Positions 41,302 to 47,251 of a stretch of DNA of 47,251 nt are shown piece by piece (position 1 is the first letter of the stretch; every line of letters starts with the position of its first letter). The notes below the pieces were generated by a model. It ran no database searches, had not been told where the DNA came from, and was given only the letters and a program-made list of their open reading frames with translations. The stretch lies in contig JAIRQO010000019.1 of the NCBI GenBank assembly GCA_031256435.1, forward strand, positions 1-47,251, written 5' to 3'. Source of the DNA: Cellulomonadaceae bacterium (GTDB lineage: Bacteria; Actinomycetota; Actinomycetes; Actinomycetales; Cellulomonadaceae). A program made the position numbers and the translations under genes.

Positions 41302-42387
41302 GTGTCTGACATCACACATCACAGCGTTGAAGCACCCACAGCAACCTCGCGCAAGCGCCGCAGACTGAGCACGGTAATTGCCGCCGCCAGCGTTGCGGGC
41401 ATCCTCAGCGTAGGGGTGGCCCCCGCAGCCTCAGCCGCCACCGTACCTGGATACATGGGCGAGCCCACTATCACTACCTATGTGTACACGGTGGGGGAAA
41501 CGCTCTATGGAGACGCTCCCAAGGCCTACTGGTACGCCACCTACACAGACACATCAGGAATTCTACGGACCGGCCAGTACATCCAGGCCACCAGCACCAA
41601 ATGTGAATGGCTGCGCGGTGGTTCCACCGTAGTGGGGCGTGACTGCGCCAAGTACACCATTCAGAAAGCGGACTACGGGCAGTGGATTTCTATGCGGGTA
41701 ACGGGAACGGCTCAGGCACCTGCCGCAGGGATGACCCTCCAACCCATGGTGCGCACCTCCAAGGCCCAGAAGGTCACCAAGAAGGGCAGGATTCTGGGCA
41801 AAGGCGTGATGCTCTCGGGAAAGTCCGTAGTGGGTCAAACCCTGCGCGCCACACCCCTGGATGTCAAGACAACACCCAATCGAGACTCTCTGAGGATGAA
41901 ATACCAGTGGTACCGCGATGGACTCCCCATCAAGAACGCCAAGAGGAGCACATACAAACTCACCAAGGCGGACCTTCGAGCCGATATCTACGTGCGGATG
42001 ACAGCGTCAGCAAGCGGATACTTCACCGAAACGTTCGAATCGGCTGCCGTTGATATTCCGTCCGTCACGGCGGGAAGGGTGAAGGTGCAAGGAGCCCAGG
42101 AAGTAGAACGGTTGGGCAACTGGACAGTGAAAGTCAACAAGAAGCTCACCGCCAAGCCGTCAGGATTCACCGGGGCAAAAACCTACACCTACAAGTGGAT
42201 GGTGTGGGATTCCACCAAGGATACCTACAAGGTCCTCTCCACCTCCAAGAGCTTTACGCCCAAGGCCTCACTGCTGGACAAGACGTATCACTCGGTCAAC
42301 ATCACCCTGCGCGTAGATGCCCGGCCCAAACCAGGTTCTGATCTGAAGAACCAGGTCAACTGGGCCACCATTCACGTCACCAAGTGA
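41302..42387 (+). CDS. Secreted Ig-like repeat protein 1
   Basis: A 361-residue exported protein. A signal peptide (RKRRRLSTVIAAASVAGIL.. to PAASA|A, cleavage near 45) is followed by three tandem beta domains of the actinobacterial W-x-R-[DG]-G type, for example CEWLRGGSTVVGRDC and YQWYRDGLPIKNAKRSTYKL. There is no LPXTG anchor, so it is probably released or bound through other factors. It is a paralogue of the next gene (shared order, spacing and closing motif LRVDARPKPGS). Function unknown; adhesion or matrix is possible. Confidence 0.8.
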   Translation: MSDITHHSVEAPTATSRKRRRLSTVIAAASVAGILSVGVAPAASAATVPGYMGEPTITTYVYTVGETLYGDAPKAYWYATYTDTSGILRTGQYIQATSTKCEWLRGGSTVVGRDCAKYTIQKADYGQWISMRVTGTAQAPAAGMTLQPMVRTSKAQKVTKKGRILGKGVMLSGKSVVGQTLRATPLDVKTTPNRDSLRMKYQWYRDGLPIKNAKRSTYKLTKADLRADIYVRMTASASGYFTETFESAAVDIPSVTAGRVKVQGAQEVERLGNWTVKVNKKLTAKPSGFTGAKTYTYKWMVWDSTKDTYKVLSTSKSFTPKASLLDKTYHSVNITLRVDARPKPGSDLKNQVNWATIHVTK

Positions 42388-42448
42388 CCCCCTCCCAGCC
42401 TTCCCCAGCCTCCGCCAGCCTTCCCCACCCCATCGTTCAGGAGCAGCA

Positions 42449-43615
42449 ATGACGCACACCATCGCCATGACCGAGGCCCGCCCCGCCATGACCGAGGCCG
42501 AGGCACCCTCCCACACGATGTCCTCCCACGCGATGCCCTCCCACGCGATGCCCGCTCCGACAGAGCCCAGCCGAGCCGTTCGTCGTAGGAAATTGACAGG
42601 TGTACTGGCCATGGCCAGCGTGCTGACACTCGCTGGCATTGTTTCCGCGCCGGCAGCCTCGGCGGTAGAGGTGACTGCGGACATGGACAAGCCGTACATT
42701 TCGGAAACCAATAAGGTGGGGGACACGTTCTGGGCAGGTGTCAGCCCGGCGTACTGGTCCTACACCTACGTTGACGGAGGTGGCGAGCAACAAACCGAGT
42801 CAGCCATGTCCACACAGCCCACCTGCCAATGGCTGCGGAACAACTCCACCGTGGTGGGTACCAACTGCTCCACGTATAAGGTGCAGAAGGCGGATTACGG
42901 ACACAAGATCTCGCTCCGGGTCACGGCAAAAGCGCCATCAACGTCGCCAGTCCCTGGCGTCACGCTGAAGCCCGTGGTGGCAACCTCGGTGGAGCGGAAG
43001 ATCACGCTCAAAGGGCAGATTCAGGCAAGGACCGTGATCATCACCGGCGTGGGCGCCGTGGGGAAAACCGTGAAAGCCAAGCCGATTGGTTTCACCACCA
43101 GTCCTAGCAGAGATGCCGTGACGTTGAAGTACCAGTGGATTCGGGATGGTTTGCCCATCAGGGGTGCCACCAAGAAAACCTACACACTCACCAAGGCGGA
43201 TTTCAAAGCGGACGTGCATGTGCGCGTGACGGCAAGTGCGCCGGGCTACCAGAAACTCGATTTCTGGTCCGGCAACATCAGCGCCCCGCAGGTCACCATG
43301 GGAACGGTCAAAGTCCAGGGCGCCAAAGACGGCGGATATGCGGATGATTGGACGGTGAAGGCGGGCACACGCCTTACCGCTAAGACCTCCGGTTTCAAGG
43401 GTGCTAAGAGCTACACCTACTCGTGGATGGTGTGGGACAGCAAGACGGACAGCTACAAGGTGCTGAGCAAGTCCAAGAGTTACACGCCCACCGCCGCCGT
43501 GCGGGACAACCCTCGCTACTCCAGTTACCTCTACCTGCGCGTGGATGCACGCCCCAAGGCCGGATCAGGAATCAAGAACTCCATCTCGCTTTCCTCCATT
43601 CACCTGACCAAGTAG
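42449..43615 (+). CDS. Secreted Ig-like repeat protein 2
   Basis: A 388-residue paralogue of the preceding protein; ATG 42449 follows AGGAG. The N-terminus has a repeated SHAMP segment (15-bp DNA repeats), then a signal peptide (RRRKLTGVLAMASVL.. to PAASA). Three beta domains follow, with CQWLRNNSTVVGTNC and YQWIRDGLPIRGATKKTYTL, ending LRVDARPKAGSG and HLTK. The 61-nt gap to gene 1 is rich in CCTCCCAGCC. The pair arose by tandem duplication. Confidence 0.8.
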   Translation: MTHTIAMTEARPAMTEAEAPSHTMSSHAMPSHAMPAPTEPSRAVRRRKLTGVLAMASVLTLAGIVSAPAASAVEVTADMDKPYISETNKVGDTFWAGVSPAYWSYTYVDGGGEQQTESAMSTQPTCQWLRNNSTVVGTNCSTYKVQKADYGHKISLRVTAKAPSTSPVPGVTLKPVVATSVERKITLKGQIQARTVIITGVGAVGKTVKAKPIGFTTSPSRDAVTLKYQWIRDGLPIRGATKKTYTLTKADFKADVHVRVTASAPGYQKLDFWSGNISAPQVTMGTVKVQGAKDGGYADDWTVKAGTRLTAKTSGFKGAKSYTYSWMVWDSKTDSYKVLSKSKSYTPTAAVRDNPRYSSYLYLRVDARPKAGSGIKNSISLSSIHLTK

Positions 43616-43799
43616 AGATTTTTCCGCCCACACTCCCGCTTCAGCACATTCTGAAATGTGATCAAAGCGTGCCTAGAACACGCGTAGTCCGTAGATATTG
43701 GACACGTTTCGTCACGGTCTCGTAACTATGGCTGGGTGCGGTTGAGGCTTCGCTCAGGATTCGATGGGATGGAGGCAGATTCTTCTCTAGGGGTGACCT
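43616..43799. other. Leader region of wall hydrolase
   Basis: 184 nt, no gene. TAGATATTGGACACG near 43690 and an AT-rich patch at 43640-43670 may hold the promoter; GGGGTGA at 43790-43796 is the ribosome site. Confidence 0.4.
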
Positions 43800-46700
43800 A
43801 TGCATTTCAAGACTAGCCGCGCTATAGCCGGCCTTGCCGTTCTCGCTGTGACCGCATCCGGATGTGCGTTCACGGCAGGAATTCCCGCGGATTCCGCTGC
43901 TCCGGTGGGCGCACCGGCCATCGAGTCCGCCGCCTTTGCCACGGATTCCTCACCGGAGGCAGCCACGGTGGACGCTTCCACGCTGGAAGAGCCCACACTC
44001 ACGTCCATAGGCCTGACGGTTCCGGACGGCACCCCCGCCACCACCGGCGATGCTCTCACCGAGGAACCCCAGGAAAGCGTTCCCGTCACGGATGATTCTG
44101 TGGCACTGGACATTTCCGACGACGATGGAGTGGCCGCTTCCCCGGCTATTGAATCTGAGGAACCTTTCCAAACGGTAGCCGTGTCCTGGCCTCTGGGGAC
44201 CGAGGTTCCCGCCCTCAGTGTCCGCGTGCGGGATGCCGACGGCGAGTGGGGCGAATGGTTTGACCTCGAGGATGACGGCGTGGTTCCGGATGCAGGAACC
44301 GAAGAAGCCAAGGCTGGCGTTCGCGCTGGAACGGATTCCCTCTACGTAGGGCAAGGCGAGGCCATTCAAATAGCCACAGCACCGGATGCCGATCCGGTGA
44401 CCGAGGCGGACGGCGTGGAATTGGTGCTCATCGGCTCGCCCGAGCCGGAATCCAGTGACGCAACCGCCACTCAGAACGCTGCTTCGTCGTCGCAGGAAGA
44501 GAACGCGGCACCCCAGGCCACCATCTCCAACGCCGTGTATCACCCCGGCGATGCCGAGGTGCAGGAAGCCGCCTCCGTGGCGAGCCGCATCATTCCGCGG
44601 TCTACGTGGGGCGCCACCGCTCCCATCTGCGCCATGGGTTCGGCCAGCACCATCAAGTTGGCAGTGGTGCATCACACCGCCGGCGGCAACGGGTACACCA
44701 CGCAGGCCGCAGCGATGCAGCAACTGCGCAATGACCAGCGCTATCACACGCAGGGGCGTGGGTGGTGTGACCTGGGGTACAACTTTGTGGTGGACAAGTG
44801 GGGGAACATCTATGAGGGCCGCCAGGGTTCGCTGGACCGCGCACGGGTGGGTGTCCACGCTAGTGGTTTCAACACGGAGACTCTGGGCGTCAGCGTGCTG
44901 GGCAACTATGACTTGGTGGACATGCCGTCCGCTGCGGTCAACGCTGTGGCTGACGTGATTGGGATGAGGTTTGCTACGTACAAAACCAACCCTCGGGGTA
45001 ACGTGAACTGGGTGGCCAATTCCACCACCGCCAAGCAGGTCAAGGGCCGGACGTACACCATGCCCACCGTGGTGGGTCACCGGGACGTGGCGTTCACCGC
45101 CTGCCCTGGCCGGTACGGGTACGCCAAGTTGGCCGCTATCCGCAGCCGCGCTGGCAACTACGTGGCCAACAACGCTACGGGCGTGGTGGTGCGGTTAGGT
45201 TCCGGGAGTAGGTACACCGTGTCCGCCCAGATCAGCGCCGCTACGTACAAAGCAGGGGTGTCCCGTGTGTACGTGTCCAGCGGCGCCAAGTACCACGAGA
45301 GTTTGCTGGCCACGCGCCTTGCAGCCCGGTTCAATCTGCCGCACCTGATGATCACCAAGAACGGGATTCCCGCCAAGGTTGCTGCGGAACTGAAACGCCT
45401 GAAGCCCAAAGAGATTGTCATTGTGGGGTCTGGCGGCTCCGTGAGCGCGTCCGCTGCCAAGAAGTTGCGCGCGCTGCCCTTTGAGCCGAAGGTGAGCCGA
45501 ATCTCTGGCAGTAACAGGGCAACGCTCTCCGCCAATGTGGCCAAGAAGAGTCACCCCAACACGGCCTCCACGGTGGTGATCGCCTCGCAATCCAGCGTGA
45601 TTCAAACGCTCACCGCTACGTCCATTGCGGCAAAATCCGGGGCGGCGTTGTTGCTGGTTCCCCAGGGAACGGGCGTGATCCCGCTGTCCGTCCGCACCGA
45701 GTTGACGCGGTTGAAGCCCGCGCGCATCACCATCCTGGGCACTCCCAACGGAGTCTCGGACTCCATGGCCGCCTCGCTGCGCAGGATTGCCCCGGTGCAA
45801 CGATGGGGTTCCGGAAGCCGATACACCATGGCCGCCGAAGCGCATCGCAATGCGTTTGCGCGCTCCTCCACGGTGTACATCACCTCCGGGGTGGACCGCT
45901 GGACCACGCTGACCGGCGGCGCGCTGGCGGGCGGGAAAGACCTCCCCGTGCTGCTTGCCGGGAAGAACAGCCTTCCCGCAGCAACACGAGCCACACTCAA
46001 AGCCTGGCAGCCCAACCGGATTGTCATCATTGGTGGCACAGGAACAGTCAGTGCTGCCGTGGAGCGAGATCTGCGGACATATCTGCCGGGAGGATCGTCC
46101 GTGTGGACGCCTCCACCGGCACCGGCCGAACCCACCGCGCCTCCTGCGGTTCCGGCGCCCGCGCCTACTGCAACGCCAGCCCCAGTGAAAACCATCACCT
46201 TCACCGGACGAGGTTGGGGTCACGGACGCGGCATGGGCCAGTACGGTGCCTACGGCTATGCCAAGGACAAGGGTTGGACGTCCGAGCAGATTCTGGAACA
46301 CTTCTACCAGCCAGCAACACTGAAGAAGGATGGGGGGAACCCCACGGTGGATGTGGAACTCAGCGCGCACACCAACAAGACGGTCACGCTGGTGGGTGCT
46401 GGATTGACGGTGGGCGGTGTGGCAGTGCCGGGATCCGGTTCCAGTTCCGGCCAGGTGGCTCTGCGCATTTCACGCAGCGGCAAGCAGTTGAGTTACCAAA
46501 CGGGGACCACGTGCAACGGAACGTTCTCTGCTACCAAGACGAATATCGCCTCCGGGACCGTGGTGAAAGCCAGCACCAGCGGAAACACCAACCCGCACAA
46601 GGACATGATTCGCGTGTGCCAAACAGGCGAGGACACCGTGTATCGCGGAAGCATGGTGCTGCGGGTGTACACCAACGCCGCTGGCGCACACATTCAATAC

Positions 46701-47251
46701 CTGATCAACCAGGTGACCATGCAACAGTACCTCCAGGGCGTGGTGCCACGGGAATCTCCGGCCAGTTGGGGGAACGCTGCCAACAAGGGGATGGCCGCGC
46801 TGGAGGCACAAGCGGTTGCCGCGCGCAGTTACGCCATGGGGGAGGACCGCCTGCACGGCGTGTATGACACGTGCGATTCCACGTCCTGCCAGGTGTACGG
46901 CGGCGCGGGACGATACGTGGACAATGACAAAACGTACCCCGGCACGTTCTACGCGGACCGTGAACACCCCAACACCAATGCCGCCGTGACGGCAACGAAC
47001 GGGTGGGTCATGCGGTTTGCCGGGTCTCCCGGCAAGGTTGCCCGCACCGAGTTCTCCTCCTCCACCGGGGGCTACACGGCGGGCGGCACGTTCACTGCCG
47101 TGCCCGACGAAGGTGACGCCGTCACCGCCAACCCCAACCGCACCTGGACGGTGGCCATGACGCCAGAGGCGGTGGCCAAGGCATTCGGCTTCAGCACCAT
47201 CACGTCCATTACGGTCACCAAGCGCAATGGTCTTGGGGCCGATGGGGGACG
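43800..47251 (+). CDS. Amidase-CWB2-SpoIID wall hydrolase (runs off window)
   Basis: An open frame of 1150 codons from ATG 43800, no stop before the window end. A signal sequence (AIAGLAVLAVTASGC) could be a lipobox or a type I site. Residues 25-255 are acidic and Pro/Ser-rich. About 260-440 is a zinc N-acetylmuramoyl-L-alanine amidase (PGRP/Amidase_2): HHTAGG with H291, H427 in VVGHRDV and C435 in ACPG. About 462-760 holds three CWB2 cell-wall-binding repeats (RLGSGSRYT, RISGSNRAT, RWGSGSRYT). From 799 there is a SpoIID/LytB domain (GRGWGHGRGMGQYGAYGYA; YLQGVVPRESPASWG; LEAQAVAARSYAM). Amidases strip peptides and SpoIID cleaves bare glycan strands, so one protein may do both steps. Confidence 0.88.
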   Translation, partial: MHFKTSRAIAGLAVLAVTASGCAFTAGIPADSAAPVGAPAIESAAFATDSSPEAATVDASTLEEPTLTSIGLTVPDGTPATTGDALTEEPQESVPVTDDSVALDISDDDGVAASPAIESEEPFQTVAVSWPLGTEVPALSVRVRDADGEWGEWFDLEDDGVVPDAGTEEAKAGVRAGTDSLYVGQGEAIQIATAPDADPVTEADGVELVLIGSPEPESSDATATQNAASSSQEENAAPQATISNAVYHPGDAEVQEAASVASRIIPRSTWGATAPICAMGSASTIKLAVVHHTAGGNGYTTQAAAMQQLRNDQRYHTQGRGWCDLGYNFVVDKWGNIYEGRQGSLDRARVGVHASGFNTETLGVSVLGNYDLVDMPSAAVNAVADVIGMRFATYKTNPRGNVNWVANSTTAKQVKGRTYTMPTVVGHRDVAFTACPGRYGYAKLAAIRSRAGNYVANNATGVVVRLGSGSRYTVSAQISAATYKAGVSRVYVSSGAKYHESLLATRLAARFNLPHLMITKNGIPAKVAAELKRLKPKEIVIVGSGGSVSASAAKKLRALPFEPKVSRISGSNRATLSANVAKKSHPNTASTVVIASQSSVIQTLTATSIAAKSGAALLLVPQGTGVIPLSVRTELTRLKPARITILGTPNGVSDSMAASLRRIAPVQRWGSGSRYTMAAEAHRNAFARSSTVYITSGVDRWTTLTGGALAGGKDLPVLLAGKNSLPAATRATLKAWQPNRIVIIGGTGTVSAAVERDLRTYLPGGSSVWTPPPAPAEPTAPPAVPAPAPTATPAPVKTITFTGRGWGHGRGMGQYGAYGYAKDKGWTSEQILEHFYQPATLKKDGGNPTVDVELSAHTNKTVTLVGAGLTVGGVAVPGSGSSSGQVALRISRSGKQLSYQTGTTCNGTFSATKTNIASGTVVKASTSGNTNPHKDMIRVCQTGEDTVYRGSMVLRVYTNAAGAHIQYLINQVTMQQYLQGVVPRESPASWGNAANKGMAALEAQAVAARSYAMGEDRLHGVYDTCDSTSCQVYGGAGRYVDNDKTYPGTFYADREHPNTNAAVTATNGWVMRFAGSPGKVARTEFSSSTGGYTAGGTFTAVPDEGDAVTANPNRTWTVAMTPEAVAKAFGFSTITSITVTKRNGLGADGG

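Noticed and set aside
43950-45080. 376-codon reverse frame over the wall hydrolase
   Set aside because: Antisense to the amidase domain, with no family motif.

Overview
The window comes from a high-GC Gram-positive bacterium of the phylum Actinomycetota, most likely near the Actinomycetales/Actinomycetaceae; the exact genus cannot be read from the sequence. The evidence is a WhiB-family Fe-S regulator, the linked ssb paralogue and ettA, orn next to tRNA-His, the whiB/DUF3499/manA/manB neighbourhood known from actinobacteria, and many genes whose start codon lies only about 6-7 nt after a TANNNT-like -10 box (leaderless transcription).

Layout. 1-1310: intergenic hairpin repeats around trmB. 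1398-3343: an ATP-grasp gene, a convergent two-gene module (small CxxC protein plus helix-turn-helix protein), and tRNA-Arg(TCT). 3775-11930: a defence-like island made of a divergent XRE regulator, two palindromic operator candidates, and a tightly overlapping operon encoding a PLD-nuclease/SNF2-helicase fusion, an Eco57I-like N6-adenine methylase and a Swt1-type HEPN/DUF3320-like protein. 12078-15666: housekeeping genes orn, tRNA-His, an ssb paralogue and ettA. 15831-16388: a toxin-antitoxin-like pair with its own palindromic operator. 16468-25470: isochorismatase-family hydrolase, a repeat-rich gap, a pair of dynamin/Era-like GTPases, an orphan PTS EIIB, an MscS channel and MalQ. 25757-37433: whiB, a very large membrane glycosyltransferase, a DUF5719-like secreted protein, a GlfT/WbbL-like glycosyltransferase, a zincin-like protein, a DUF3499 protein, manA, manB and galE. 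37661-39486: tRNA-Lys(CTT), small uncertain ORFs, an unknown leaderless gene and a stump of a DUF3800 gene. 39916-47251: glf, two tandem secreted Ig-like paralogues, and a giant amidase-CWB2-SpoIID wall hydrolase that runs off the window.

The right half reads as a cell-envelope region. ManA and ManB supply mannose phosphates, GalE and Glf make UDP-galactofuranose, and two family 2 glycosyltransferases probably build a surface glycan. The secreted Ig-like proteins and the wall hydrolase act outside the cell. The left half is core genes interrupted by accessory modules. The most promising candidate for an under-described system is the 3.8-11.9 kb operon, which combines modification, a nuclease-translocase and an apparently intact HEPN RNase motif under a dedicated regulator.
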